Shown one piece after another: positions 27,468-36,500 of a stretch of DNA of 64,000 bases (position 1 is the first letter of the stretch; every line of letters begins with the position of its first letter). The translations under genes were made by a program, and so were the position numbers. Source of the DNA: Thioalkalivibrio sp. ALJ7 (GTDB lineage: Bacteria; Pseudomonadota; Gammaproteobacteria; Ectothiorhodospirales; Ectothiorhodospiraceae); contig NZ_AQXQ01000007.1 in assembly GCF_000376865.1 (NCBI RefSeq), forward strand, positions 62,001 through 126,000. The letters run 5' to 3'. Under the pieces are notes generated by a model. It ran no database searches, was not told the DNA's origin, and worked only from the letters and a program-made list of their open reading frames with translations.

Positions 27468-28196
27468 TTACCACCACTTCTCGTACTTCAGCTGGGCCTC
27501 GGGAATGCCCCATTCCGCCAGCAGGGCTGCCATGTCCTCGATGAACTCGCGCGAGCCACAAAAGTAGAACAGCGCATCGCGCGGCAGATCCAGCGACTCC
27601 AGCAGCGTGTGACTGATGCGACCCGTGTGGCCCAGCCAGTCCTCGGCCTCGCGGGTTACGGTCAGGCTGACATCGATATTCGGCGCCTCCGCCATGGCGG
27701 CGAGCTCCTGCGGGAAGAGCACCTCGTCCTGGTGCGCCACGCTGTACACCAGATGCGCATAGACCTCGGGCATATCGGCGTGGATCGCGCGCAGGATGCC
27801 GAACAGCGGGGTCACCCCGATGCCGGCCCCCAGCAACACCACGTTCTTCGCCATTCCGGGCTCGAAGTAGAAGCTGCCTTGACCTGGGGTGATATACACG
27901 GTGTCACCCTCTTGCGTGACGCTGTGCAGGTAATGGGTCGCGTGGTGATGGTCGGCGTACTTGATGGCCAGCTGCAGACGGCCATCGGCACGCGGTGGCG
28001 AAACCACCGAATAACCACCGACAAACGGCTTGCCCTCCGGCTGCGGGACCACCAAGTCCAGCCACTGCCCGGCCTTGCTGGTAAACCGCTGCGGATCTGC
28101 GGCCAGGGTGAACACCTTGATCAGCGGGGTGACTTGTTCGATCGTCTCGATGCGGGCCGGCAGAAAGTGGTCGGGCAATTCGACGGCGTGGCTCAT
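27468..28196 (-). CDS. Ferredoxin-NADP+ reductase-family oxidoreductase
   Basis: 242 residues. An FNR-type two-domain flavoprotein: the FAD-binding barrel has FVGGYSVVSPP (RxYS-like, ~59-69), the NAD(P)-binding domain has VVLLGAGIGVTPLFGILRA (~119-137), and the C-terminus has YFCGSREFIEDMAALLAEWG and ends in aromatic KYEKWW. It moves electrons between NAD(P)H and a carrier such as ferredoxin or flavodoxin. The exact partner is unclear, so I give no symbol. It overlaps mazG by ATGA. Confidence 0.85.
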   Translation of the reverse strand: MSHAVELPDHFLPARIETIEQVTPLIKVFTLAADPQRFTSKAGQWLDLVVPQPEGKPFVGGYSVVSPPRADGRLQLAIKYADHHHATHYLHSVTQEGDTVYITPGQGSFYFEPGMAKNVVLLGAGIGVTPLFGILRAIHADMPEVYAHLVYSVAHQDEVLFPQELAAMAEAPNIDVSLTVTREAEDWLGHTGRISHTLLESLDLPRDALFYFCGSREFIEDMAALLAEWGIPEAQLKYEKWW

Positions 28197-29062
28197 CTCG
28201 GGTCCTTGGTCTCGTTTTCCGTTCGCCCACCTCGTTCGCGGCGGCGCGCTTCCTGATAAAGGGCCTCCTGGGCATCAAAGTCCAGTTCCCCCAATCCCTG
28301 CCCGCGCTCGGCCGCCAGGGCCTCCATGTCCCGAAAGCGGGCCTCGAACTTGCGTGTACTCGCGCGCAACGCGCTTTCCGGATCCACCCCCAGGTGGCGC
28401 GCCCAGTTGCTAACGGCGAACAGCACGTCGCCCACTTCCTCGGCGACCCGTTCCGGGGGCTCTCCGTCATCCACGGCGGCCTGCACCTCAGCCAATTCCT
28501 CTTGGATCTTGTCGACCACCGGTGCCGGATCATCCCAGTCAAAACCCAGACGCGCCGCGCGCCGCTGACTCTTCATCGCGCGCGCTAGTGCCGGCAGGGC
28601 CAACGGAATATCATCCATGGCACTGGTCTGGGCACGCTCTGCGCGTTCACTGGCCTTCCCCGCCTCCCAGGCGGCCTCGCGCTCCGCGTCCGAGCCGTGT
28701 TCGGCGTCGGCAAACACATGCGGATGCCGGCGAACAAGCTTGTCCCCGATGGCACGCGCCACGTCGTCGAGATCGAAGCGTCCCCCCTCCTCGGCAATAC
28801 GGGCCTGAAATACCACCTGGAACAACAAGTCACCCAGTTCGTCGCGCAGCTCGCGGGCATCCCCCGGCTCGCCCTGGTCGCGCGCGATCACGTCGGCCAG
28901 CTCGTAGGCTTCTTCCAGGGTAAAGGGGACGATGGTCCCGGCCGTCTGCGCCCGGTCCCAGGCGCAGCCAGAGTCAGGGTCACGCAGACGCGCCATGATC
29001 GCGCGCAGGCGATCCAGCGGGCCGAGCGCATCCGGGGAATCAAGCGGGGTGTTGTCGGCCAT
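28193..29062 (-). CDS. mazG: Nucleoside triphosphate pyrophosphohydrolase MazG
   Basis: 289 residues from the ATG at 29062. Two MazG domains: the first contains LEEAYELADVI and ELRDELGDLLFQVVF (EExxE and ExxD metal ligands, ~50-90); the second repeats KIQEELAEVQAAVDDGEPPERVAEEVGDVLFAVSNWAR at ~205-240. It hydrolyses NTPs to NMP and PPi and protects against damaged nucleotides. Slightly longer than E. coli (263). The PPi made here is a substrate for the ppa and hppA products also encoded in this window. Confidence 0.95.
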   Translation of the reverse strand: MADNTPLDSPDALGPLDRLRAIMARLRDPDSGCAWDRAQTAGTIVPFTLEEAYELADVIARDQGEPGDARELRDELGDLLFQVVFQARIAEEGGRFDLDDVARAIGDKLVRRHPHVFADAEHGSDAEREAAWEAGKASERAERAQTSAMDDIPLALPALARAMKSQRRAARLGFDWDDPAPVVDKIQEELAEVQAAVDDGEPPERVAEEVGDVLFAVSNWARHLGVDPESALRASTRKFEARFRDMEALAAERGQGLGELDFDAQEALYQEARRRERGGRTENETKDPR

Positions 29063-29115
29063 CGCGGGAGTGTACGAGGTCCGACGGGCGGGAAAAACCG
29101 CCCGGCGGATGAACA

Positions 29116-29150
29116 TTCACAACCCTCGGCCCTGCGGGTGGGTCGAGGGT
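29116..29150 (-). terminator. Weak terminator-like hairpin after the persulfide dioxygenase gene
   Basis: ACCCTCG (29122-29128) pairs with CGAGGGT (29144-29150), followed on the minus strand by TTGTGAATGTT. The stem is modest and the T run broken. A second hairpin with an A5 loop lies at 29085-29104. Confidence 0.35.
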
Positions 29151-29160
29151 CACGCCGGAA

Positions 29161-29913
29161 TCAGCCCTGCTTATCGGTCTCGCAGAGACGTTGCTTGTCC
29201 TCGGGCAGGTTATCCGGGCAGCTGCCGCAGCCCTCGTTGCCGGGCAGGGCCCAGTCGATCTTCTTGGGATAGGGCAGGTCCATTTCGTCCATGATCTTCA
29301 CGAACTCGTCTTCCGACTTGCCCTTGCCCAGACGCGGATTGCGCATCTTCTCCTGACCGATCGTCGTGATCTGACGCTCTTCGTAGTCGTGCGCGGGATA
29401 GACCAGGGTCTCGTCCGGAAGCGTAAAGAACTTGTCATGAATCGAGTGGTACAGGGTCTTCGCGTCTCCCGACTGGAAGTCCGTGCGGCCACAGGCTTCG
29501 ATCAACAACGCATCGCCCGAGAACAGCATCTTCAGTCCCACGTGATCCATCAGATAGGCGTGGTGGGCATCGGTATGCCCCGGGGTGTACAGCGGATTGA
29601 CCACCAGGTTGCCCACCTGGAAAGGCTCGCCCTCGCGCAGGCCGAAATCACGGCAGGGGAGCTCGTCCATCGCCGGCCCGCCGACCTTGCAGCCGGTCTT
29701 CTCGCGCAGCATCCGCGCACCGGTGATGTGGTCGGCGTGAATGTGCGTCTCGACCACGTAGTCCAGGCTCAGGCCCATCTCCTGCAGTACGCGCAGATCA
29801 CGGTCCACGGTCTCGATGACCGGATCGATCAGCGCCGTCTTCCCGGTATCGGGGCAACTCAAGAGATAGGTATAGGTGGACGATTCGTCTTCGAACAGTT
29901 GCTTGAAGATCAT
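29161..29913 (-). CDS. ETHE1-type persulfide dioxygenase (metallo-beta-lactamase fold)
   Basis: 250 residues. The start is the ATG at 29913 because GGAGG lies eight bases upstream; an ATG at 29928 is also in frame. The iron-binding motif ETHIHADH is at ~58-65, then TPGHTDAHH, and SGDALLIEACGRTDFQ (~133-148). The GRTDFQ stretch is characteristic of ETHE1/SDO enzymes, which oxidise glutathione persulfide to sulfite. The C-terminus is longer than in human ETHE1 and contains CGSCPDN. The role fits a sulfur-oxidising host, but no other sulfur gene adjoins it. Confidence 0.88.
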   Translation of the reverse strand: MIFKQLFEDESSTYTYLLSCPDTGKTALIDPVIETVDRDLRVLQEMGLSLDYVVETHIHADHITGARMLREKTGCKVGGPAMDELPCRDFGLREGEPFQVGNLVVNPLYTPGHTDAHHAYLMDHVGLKMLFSGDALLIEACGRTDFQSGDAKTLYHSIHDKFFTLPDETLVYPAHDYEERQITTIGQEKMRNPRLGKGKSEDEFVKIMDEMDLPYPKKIDWALPGNEGCGSCPDNLPEDKQRLCETDKQG

Positions 29914-30111
29914 CGTGTTTTCCTCCATGGCCCGGCGGGCCGCAATGACTTGGTTCGATGCTAGCGAGCCGCACAGGTTCAACCCAAACTACCCCGACTT
30001 TCCATGCAGGTGTTTCTGGGGAGACGCATGCGCGGCGCGGGCACTTCTGTCCGGAAACCCATCCCGCTATCATGCCCCGTTCACCGACACGCACCAACCA
30101 GGGGACGCATC

Positions 30112-30351
30112 ATGGACGCCAATCAAGTGGCCGAACTCATCCGCGCCGGCCTGCCGGAGGCCGAAAAGGTCGAGGTCACCGGCGGCGAGGGCAAATTCGA
30201 GGCCCTGGTCGTAAGCCCGCAGTTTGCCGGCATGAACGCGGTGAAGAAGCACCAGACGGTCTACGCGACCGTGCGCAGCCAGATCGACTCCGGCGAGGTG
30301 CACGCCCTGTCCATCCGTGCCTTCACGCCTGAGGACGCCCCGAACGCCTAA
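30112..30351 (+). CDS. BolA-family protein (IbaG-like)
   Basis: 79 residues from the ATG at 30112. The BolA fold is visible: a VAELIRAGLPEAEKVEV helix-strand, VVSPQFAGMNAVKKHQTVYATV with the conserved histidine, and HALSIRAFTPED (typically ALS.....). IbaG/YrbA proteins bind monothiol glutaredoxins and Fe-S clusters. It has an atypically short FEALVVSP loop. First gene of a plus-strand set that includes two unknown proteins and two HDOD proteins; it is about 200 bases from the divergent persulfide dioxygenase gene. Confidence 0.88.
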   Translation: MDANQVAELIRAGLPEAEKVEVTGGEGKFEALVVSPQFAGMNAVKKHQTVYATVRSQIDSGEVHALSIRAFTPEDAPNA

Positions 30352-30371
30352 GGCGTTCGCCACGAGCGCCG

Positions 30372-30776
30372 ATGCTGTCACCCAAGGGCCGCGAGGAGAT
30401 TGAGCGCCTGCTCGAGGGCGGCCTGGTCCACGACTGGGGCGAGGCCGAGGCCACCCTGCGCAATGTCACGCGGATGCTGCTGACCACCCGACCGGACCTG
30501 CTGCGGCTGTATTTCACACCCGAGGCCTGGGAACAGATTACCGGCTGGCCACAGAAGAAGGCGGCCAATGCCATTATCGCGGCACTGCGCACGGGGGTCG
30601 CGGACACCCTCGGTCGCCCCGCTATCGCCAATCGCGAACAGGCCCGCTTCTACCTGCTTTGCTTTCAGGACGACCTGACCGAACGCGTCGACGCCTGGTG
30701 TCGCGAGCATCCCGAGGAGTGCCCGCGCCGCACGCGCAAGCGCAGTACCGCCCTACCGAGCGAACCCAAGCCGTGA
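30372..30776 (+). CDS. Uncharacterised 134-residue soluble protein
   Basis: Family not recognised. Soluble, mostly helical in appearance, with a conserved-looking core (EEIERLLEGGLVHDWGEAE ... YFTPEAWEQITGWPQKKAANAIIAAL ... REQARFYLLCFQDDLTERVDAW) and a basic tail (CPRRTRKRS). No signal peptide or membrane segment. It starts 20 bases after the BolA gene and its TGA overlaps the GTG of the next gene, so it is most likely in that operon. Codon use looks like its neighbours. Confidence 0.72.
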   Translation: MLSPKGREEIERLLEGGLVHDWGEAEATLRNVTRMLLTTRPDLLRLYFTPEAWEQITGWPQKKAANAIIAALRTGVADTLGRPAIANREQARFYLLCFQDDLTERVDAWCREHPEECPRRTRKRSTALPSEPKP

Positions 30777-31327
30777 GTAATGCCCCTGTCCTGACCTGCG
30801 GCGACCCGGGCATAGGCGATGCACTCGCGGCCCTGCTCGACCGCTACGGTCTACAGCTGAAACGCCACCCGGAACAGGCCCCGCTGCCCGGTAGCTGGTG
30901 GGGCGAGCCCGAGGCAGGGATCGTCGGCACCACCGTGCACGTACGCCCGGACACCCCACTCCACTCAGCCCTGCACGAGGCCGGTCACGTCATCTGCATG
31001 GATGCTGGACGGCGCGCCAAATTGCATACCAACGCCGGTGGCGATGACCTCGAGGAATGCGGCGTCTGTTACCTGCAGATCCTGCTGGCCGACGCGTTGC
31101 CGAATGTGGGCCGCGAACGCCTGATGCGGGACATGGACGCCTGGGGCTACAGCTTCCGCCTGGGGAGCACGAAGGCCTGGTTCCTCGAAGATGCGGCCGA
31201 TGCGCGCGCCTTCCTGCTGGCCCATGGACTGCTCGACACCGACGACCGCCTGGGTTTCGCCTGCCGCCAGGCGCCGCCGCCGGTTTCCGCGGGCGAATCG
31301 GATGCTACACTGGCGCCAATCAAATAA
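30773..31327 (+). CDS. Uncharacterised protein with HEAGH metal-binding motif
   Basis: 184 residues from the GTG at 30773, which overlaps the upstream stop (GTGA). The central stretch PLHSALHEAGHVICMD (~64-79) has the HExxH pattern of zinc metallopeptidases, and ECGVCYLQILLAD and MDAWGYSFRLGS follow. A third zinc ligand could be the Glu/Cys of DLEECGVC, but that is a guess. No signal peptide, so probably cytoplasmic. I recall similar HEAxH proteins as conserved hypotheticals in gammaproteobacteria; I give no function. Confidence 0.75.
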   Translation: MSNAPVLTCGDPGIGDALAALLDRYGLQLKRHPEQAPLPGSWWGEPEAGIVGTTVHVRPDTPLHSALHEAGHVICMDAGRRAKLHTNAGGDDLEECGVCYLQILLADALPNVGRERLMRDMDAWGYSFRLGSTKAWFLEDAADARAFLLAHGLLDTDDRLGFACRQAPPPVSAGESDATLAPIK

Positions 31328-31417
31328 TCGCCCCCAAGCCAGCAGGCTTCACTGCGCATCATGCGGCGCCGTAACGAGGGGGAATGGATTGGCACAGCAC
31401 GGATCGGGAACCGCCCC

Positions 31418-32629
31418 ATGGACAGCACCAGCATTGATGCCCTGCTAAAGGACCTGGACCTGACCTCCAGCCTATCGGAGCAAGCCCGCAACGAACTGGC
31501 CCAGGCCTGCGAATCCAGGGAACTGGACGCAGGCCGACGCCTGCGCCCGCAGGATGTCGACGACCGCTATCTGTTCCTGGTACAGGGCCAATTGGTCCGC
31601 GTCAGCGGCGGCAATCCGTCCCGCATTACCCTCGACGCGGCCGATCCGGACAGCCCGATGCAGATGTTCGATCACAACATTGGTCAGCAGGACTTCATCA
31701 TCACCGAGAAGCCCTGCCACGTACTGGAGGTCCCGACAGCCGCGCTGGAAAAGGCCCACAGCGCTTCACTGGTGGTACACGGCACCGATCTGGATGACAC
31801 CGAAGGCGCCTTTTTCGGCGAGCTTTACGACCTGATCACCAGTAATCGGCTGGAGCTGCCGACCATGCCGGAGATCGCGCTGCGCATCCAGGAGCTGACT
31901 AACGATCCGGACGCCGACCTCGACAAGCTGACCGAGGTCATCCAGCGCGACGGCACCATCGCCGGTGCCCTTCTGCACGCCACCAACAGCCCATTGTTCC
32001 GCGCCGCCAAGCAGATTCAGTCGGTCCGCGATGCAGTCAACCGACTGGGCTTTCGCAATACCCGCATGCTGGCGATGAACATGGCCCTGCGGCAGGCTTT
32101 CAAGGCCAAACACGCCAGCACCCGGGATGCGATGGAGGCCAGCTGGAAATACGGTGCCCTGCAGTCGGCCTACAGCTACCTGATCGCCGACTCGCTGAAG
32201 CAACTGGACCGCGAGCGCGCATTGTTGGCCGGCCTGGTCGCCGGCATCGGTGCAGTGCCCATCATTCAATTCGTCGAATTACGCGAGGATCACCCCGACA
32301 CCGAACGCGTGCAGTCGCTGGTGCGACGCCTGCGCAACCTCGCGGGCGTACTGGTCATCAACTACTGGGATCTCGGCGGGGATCTCGTCACCGTCGCCGA
32401 GCACGCTGGAGATTGGACCTACCGCGCGGATCAACCGGACTACACCAGCATCACACTGGTCGCCGAATGGGCCACCCGCCGCGCCGAGGGCGATACCGTC
32501 CCTGACGCTTCCGAGGTCGCCGCATTCGAGGTGCTGGGCGTTACCCCACCCGCCCCCGGCGAGCCGATTGCCTTCCTTGAAGAGCGCGCCGAAGACCTGG
32601 CGGAACTCCGCGCCATGTTCAACGTCTGA
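31418..32629 (+). CDS. HDOD protein with cNMP-binding-like N-terminus (paralogue 1)
   Basis: 403 residues from the ATG at 31418. Residues ~25-120 look like a degenerate cyclic-nucleotide-binding barrel (RYLFLVQGQLVRVSGG ... FIITEKPCHVLEVP). Residues ~145-345 form an HDOD domain (LELPTMPEIALRIQEL, VIQRDGTIAGALLHATNS, ALLAGLVAGIGAVPI). HDOD proteins lack the catalytic HD metal pair and act in signalling, often with c-di-GMP or stress sensing. A tandem paralogue begins eight bases downstream. The ligand and output are unknown. Confidence 0.82.
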   Translation: MDSTSIDALLKDLDLTSSLSEQARNELAQACESRELDAGRRLRPQDVDDRYLFLVQGQLVRVSGGNPSRITLDAADPDSPMQMFDHNIGQQDFIITEKPCHVLEVPTAALEKAHSASLVVHGTDLDDTEGAFFGELYDLITSNRLELPTMPEIALRIQELTNDPDADLDKLTEVIQRDGTIAGALLHATNSPLFRAAKQIQSVRDAVNRLGFRNTRMLAMNMALRQAFKAKHASTRDAMEASWKYGALQSAYSYLIADSLKQLDRERALLAGLVAGIGAVPIIQFVELREDHPDTERVQSLVRRLRNLAGVLVINYWDLGGDLVTVAEHAGDWTYRADQPDYTSITLVAEWATRRAEGDTVPDASEVAAFEVLGVTPPAPGEPIAFLEERAEDLAELRAMFNV

Positions 32630-32636
32630 TGTCGCG

Positions 32637-33842
32637 GTGATTGAGGAACGTCTTACCCAGCTACGCCCGCTTACCGAGCTCAGCGCACGAGCCCGGGAAA
32701 AGCTGCTGCAACATGCCCGCACCTTGACGGTGGACCCGGGCTTCAAGCTGCATGCACGCGACGAATTCCGCAGCATGATCTTCTTGCTGGAAGGCCGCCT
32801 GATCCTGGCCAGTGGCCGCAATTCCGTGATGTTGCGGGGCGGCAGCAGCGAGTCCCTCAGCCCGCTATTCGAGGCCAACGACTATCACAGCCATGCCATC
32901 GTGGCATCCCGGTCGACTCTGGCCATGCTGGACCGCAGGGTCTACGAAACACTGGTCGACGATGGCGATCAAGAGAGCGTCGAGGTCAGCGAAATCGAGT
33001 TATCCGACCTCGAGGGCGAATTATTCAGCCGCATCTACACCCACGCCTATTCCGGCGAGCTGGCCCTGCCCCAGCTGCCCGAGGTCGCCTTACATCTGCA
33101 GCAGGCCCTGAAGAAACCCGACGTCTCCATCGGTGAGGCCACCCGCATCATCGAGGAGGACCCAAGCGTCGCCGGTCGTTTGCTGAGTGTCGCCAACAGT
33201 CCCGCCATGGGCAGCCGCCGCGAGGTCGCACGGCTACAGGACGCGGTGGCGCGGCTCGGACTGGAACGCACACGTCAGCTGGTCATGGCCCTGGCGATGC
33301 ACCAGGTCTTCATCCATCGGGACAGTCCTTATCACGACCTGCTTGAGCGCCTGTGGCGCCGTTCAGCCCGCATTGCGGCGATCAGCTGCGTCCTGGCCGA
33401 CCAATCCGAGGCCGCCGACCCGCAAACTGCCCTGCTGGCCGGCTTACTGCATCGCGTAGGTGCGCTGCCGGTAATTGCCGAAGTCGCCCGCGCCCACCCA
33501 GACCGCAGCTCGGAAGAAGTGGAGCGAGTACTGTTCCGTCTGGAAGGCCTGATCGGCGAACTGGTTGCCCAGCAATGGGACCTGGCATCCGATATCATAA
33601 GCGCCATTCGCGATTCTGGCGGCCCGGAGAACCCCGAGGCCCACGCCCTGACCGATATCGTGCGAATCGCCCGCGCCGCTTGTCCGCGGGATGCCGAAGA
33701 CGACCCGCTCGCCGACCGCATCCCGCTCACTGACCTGCACGCGGTGCAGCGCCTTGGCTTTGTCGTCGACGAAGACGGCAACCTGCCCGCCATCGATACC
33801 GCACGGCAGGAAGTCGACACGCTGATCCGCGAGATCGCCTGA
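32637..33842 (+). CDS. HDOD protein with cNMP-binding-like N-terminus (paralogue 2)
   Basis: 401 residues. The chosen start is GTG 32637, which gives a length matching the upstream paralogue; the open frame runs further 5' only as a shadow inside that gene. The N-terminal barrel-like part has SMIFLLEGRLILASGRN (~44-60). The HDOD part has LALPQLPEVALHLQQAL, IIEEDPSVAGRLLSVANS and ALLAGLLHRVGALPVI. The two proteins share order and motifs but are clearly diverged, suggesting an old duplication and perhaps a heterodimer. lipA follows after 69 bases. Confidence 0.8.
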   Translation: MIEERLTQLRPLTELSARAREKLLQHARTLTVDPGFKLHARDEFRSMIFLLEGRLILASGRNSVMLRGGSSESLSPLFEANDYHSHAIVASRSTLAMLDRRVYETLVDDGDQESVEVSEIELSDLEGELFSRIYTHAYSGELALPQLPEVALHLQQALKKPDVSIGEATRIIEEDPSVAGRLLSVANSPAMGSRREVARLQDAVARLGLERTRQLVMALAMHQVFIHRDSPYHDLLERLWRRSARIAAISCVLADQSEAADPQTALLAGLLHRVGALPVIAEVARAHPDRSSEEVERVLFRLEGLIGELVAQQWDLASDIISAIRDSGGPENPEAHALTDIVRIARAACPRDAEDDPLADRIPLTDLHAVQRLGFVVDEDGNLPAIDTARQEVDTLIREIA

Positions 33843-33911
33843 CTCCGGTTCCGCCCGATCGCCCCATGTATCCGGATGCCCTCCGGCCGCCAAGAGATTC
33901 AGGGAAGGTCC

Positions 33912-34868
33912 ATGGAAACTCGAGCCCGCCCACAGCCTGGTGAAAAGCAGCGCGCCGCCGACAAGGTCGCGCGCATCCCGGTCAAGATCAACCCCACGGA
34001 ACGGCCACAGCGCAAGCCCAAGTGGATTCGCGCTCAGAGCCAGGCGCGTCCCGAGGTGCAACGCATCAAGGGCATCCTGCGCGAGCAAAAGCTGCACACC
34101 GTCTGTGAAGAGGCGAGCTGCCCGAACCTGGGAGAATGCTTCGCCCACGGCACCGCCACGTTCATGATCATGGGCGACATCTGCACCCGCCGCTGCCCGT
34201 TCTGCGATGTCGCACACGGCCGCCCGGAGGCACTGGACGCCGACGAACCACGCCACCTGGCCGAGACCATCCAGGCCCTGGGCCTGAAGTACGTGGTGAT
34301 TACCTCGGTGGACCGCGACGATCTGCGTGATGGTGGCGCCGGACACTTCGTCGACTGCATCCGCAAGGTCCGCGCCCTGAATCCGAACACCAAGATCGAG
34401 ATCCTGGTGCCGGACTTCCGCGGACGCATGGACCGTGCCCTGGACATCATGCATCAGGCCCCGCCGGACGTCTTCAACCACAACCTCGAGACCGTGCCGC
34501 GCCTGTATCGCGAGGCCCGGCCCGGCGCGGACTATACCTGGTCGCTGGAGCTCCTCAGGAAATTCCAGGAACAGCACCCGGGCGTCCCGACCAAGTCCGG
34601 CCTGATGCTGGGTCTGGGCGAAACTCGTGACGAGCTGCTGGAGGTTTTGCAGGACCTGCGCGATCACGGCTGCGACATGCTGACCCTGGGGCAGTATCTG
34701 CAGCCGTCGCGCCACCACCTGCCGGTTACGCGCTTCCTCTCGCCCGAGGAGTTCGACGAACTGGGCGAGCGCGCCCGCGAGATGGGTTTCAAGCAGGTGG
34801 CCAGCGGCCCGATGGTCCGCTCGTCCTACCACGCCGACCTCCAGGCCCAGGGCCTCGAAACCGCCTGA
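33912..34868 (+). CDS. lipA: Lipoyl synthase
   Basis: 318 residues from the ATG at 33912 with Shine-Dalgarno AGGGAAGG. Radical-SAM enzyme inserting two sulfurs into octanoyl-E2/GcvH. The auxiliary cluster ligands are [12 protein letters not shown] (~64-75) and the radical-SAM CxxxCxxC is CTRRCPFC (~90-97). The C-terminal [12 protein letters not shown] is a family hallmark. It faces lipB tail to tail across 0.9 kb of repeats, unlike the usual co-directional lipB-lipA. Confidence 0.97.
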   Translation: METRARPQPGEKQRAADKVARIPVKINPTERPQRKPKWIRAQSQARPEVQRIKGILREQKLHTVCEEASCPNLGECFAHGTATFMIMGDICTRRCPFCDVAHGRPEALDADEPRHLAETIQALGLKYVVITSVDRDDLRDGGAGHFVDCIRKVRALNPNTKIEILVPDFRGRMDRALDIMHQAPPDVFNHNLETVPRLYREARPGADYTWSLELLRKFQEQHPGVPTKSGLMLGLGETRDELLEVLQDLRDHGCDMLTLGQYLQPSRHHLPVTRFLSPEEFDELGERAREMGFKQVASGPMVRSSYHADLQAQGLETA

Positions 34869-35789
34869 CCCCTCCTGCCGTTCCCAGCCTCTGGGCCACC
34901 ATCCCGCGCCCCGAGGCTGGCGCTGGCGCTTCGAGCCCCGGTGATTGCGATGGCTTCGTCCAGCCGCCTGCCATGATGTGGCTGGGCCTAGTTCGTCGTT
35001 CGGTGTTTACGGTGCCTTCGGTCCGCATACTGCCCGGCGCTGACTCGCCAGCGCGCCCCGCCCGTTTTTGATCAACAACCGGCTTTCTTGCTTGCCCAAG
35101 AAAGGACCCAAAGAAGGGCACCCGGATTTCGCCCGGGAACCTTGCTCCAGGGCTCTCGGGCCGGCGGCGCTGAACTCGCTGCGCGGCGCTCCGCTCAGAC
35201 ATCCAGCGCCTTCTCCCGGCCCGAGAACCCCTCCGCAAGGGGCTCCATACGGGAGGCGAAGGTCAAGACAGAAGGTATTCCGGCTCCACGAAACAACAAT
35301 GGGCCCTGCCGCCTGAAAGCCCCCGGCGCCCGTGTGCGGGCGCGGCACGCAACGGCCAAAGGCCGAGCGTGCCGAAGATGTCCGAAGACCCAGCCTTCAT
35401 CCACTGGCACGATCGTCGGGACGGCCGTTGTCTTGACCTGCCTCCCCGTTGTCGTCGCGCCGAGTGGAGAGGGTTTTCGCGGGAGAAAAGGTGCTGGATG
35501 TCTGAGCGGAGCCGAAGGCGCAGCGAGTTCAGCGCCGCCCGCGAAAACCCTCGGAGCGAGGGAAACCCCGGCCCGCACAGCGGGCCGGGGTCGCGGCAGT
35601 CGGGCGTGTTTCTTGGGTACTTCTTTGCACGAGCAAAGAAGTACCTCGCGGCGCGCTGGCGAGTCAGCGCTCGGCAGTATGCGGACCGGAGGCACCGTAA
35701 ACACGGAGCCCAATCCAGGACCAGCCACAACATGGCAGGCGGCCGGACATAGCCACCGAAAACACTCGAGGTCGAACCAGGGGGAAGCC
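34869..35789. repeat. Non-coding region with a large diverged inverted repeat
   Basis: No credible gene in 921 bases. Left arm ~34943-35230 and right arm ~35470-35760 are inverted copies. The best block, 35003-35057 against 35650-35704, matches at 52 of 55 positions; another is 35163-35212 against 35488-35539. The right arm has a perfect 13 bp hairpin GGTACTTCTTTGC/GCAAAGAAGTACC (35616-35645, loop ACGA); the left arm has a smaller CTTTCTTG/CAAGAAAG one. A CCAGCCTC/GAGGCTGG hairpin (34884-34920) follows lipA. The conserved edge GATTGCGAT.GCTTCGTCCAG (34943-) recurs at 53442. This resembles dispersed intergenic repeats of gammaproteobacteria. Confidence 0.82.
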
Positions 35790-36500
35790 TCAGAGCGCGG
35801 GACAACGTCCCAGCGCCAGCACGCGGACCAACTCGGGCGGCAACACAGGTTCATGCCGGATGCTCTCAACCTCGGCGGGAAACAGCTGCGCGGTGAGATG
35901 TGCGAGCAACTGCTCGCGGACGCGGGCGGCGTCCAGCGGACCGAGCAGCTGCTGCATGGAGGTCGCGGCGAGCCCAGGATAGCCACAGGGATTCATGCGC
36001 TGAAACGGCGCCAGGTCCGGGGCAATGTTCAGCGCCAGCCCATGGATGCTGCGCCCATGCCGTATGCGCAGCCCCAGCGCCGCAATCTTGGCCCCATCGA
36101 CGTACACCCCTGGCGCCTTTTCCCGACGTTGCGCATGGATCCCCCATTGCGCCAGCGTATCGATCACCGCCTGCTCCAGACCCGCGACCAGGCGTCGAAC
36201 CCCGATCCCCAGGCGCGGCAGATCCACCAGCGTGTAGACGACCAGTTGTCCGGGGCCATGCCAGGTCACCTGCCCCCCGCGATCAATCGCCACCACCGGC
36301 GTCGCGCCGGGACCCAGAAGATGCTCGGGTCGGCCATTGCGGCCCTGGGTAAAGACGGGCGGATGCTCGACGCACCAGAACGCGTCCGAGCGGGCTGCAT
36401 CGCGCTCCCGCGCCTGGAGTTGCATCGCCTGCCAGACCGGGACGTAGGGCTGCGCGCCCAGCAGGCGGACCTCCGGACCAGGCACGAGCGCGTCGGTCAC
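35790..36500 (-). CDS. lipB: Octanoyl-ACP:protein octanoyltransferase
   Basis: 236 residues. Moves the octanoyl chain from ACP to lipoyl domains, upstream of Lip[17 protein letters not shown] (~83-98), the Lys in [12 protein letters not shown] (~149) and the catalytic Cys in NPCGYPG (~185) are all present. Slightly longer than E. coli (213). Its start overlaps the ybeD stop by four bases. Confidence 0.95.
   Translation of the reverse strand: MTDALVPGPEVRLLGAQPYVPVWQAMQLQARERDAARSDAFWCVEHPPVFTQGRNGRPEHLLGPGATPVVAIDRGGQVTWHGPGQLVVYTLVDLPRLGIGVRRLVAGLEQAVIDTLAQWGIHAQRREKAPGVYVDGAKIAALGLRIRHGRSIHGLALNIAPDLAPFQRMNPCGYPGLAATSMQQLLGPLDAARVREQLLAHLTAQLFPAEVESIRHEPVLPPELVRVLALGRCPAL

Noticed and set aside
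29085-29104. CGGGCGG/CCGCCCG hairpin with an A5 loop as a terminator
   Set aside because: The T/A run is in the loop and not after the stem, so it does not fit an intrinsic terminator.
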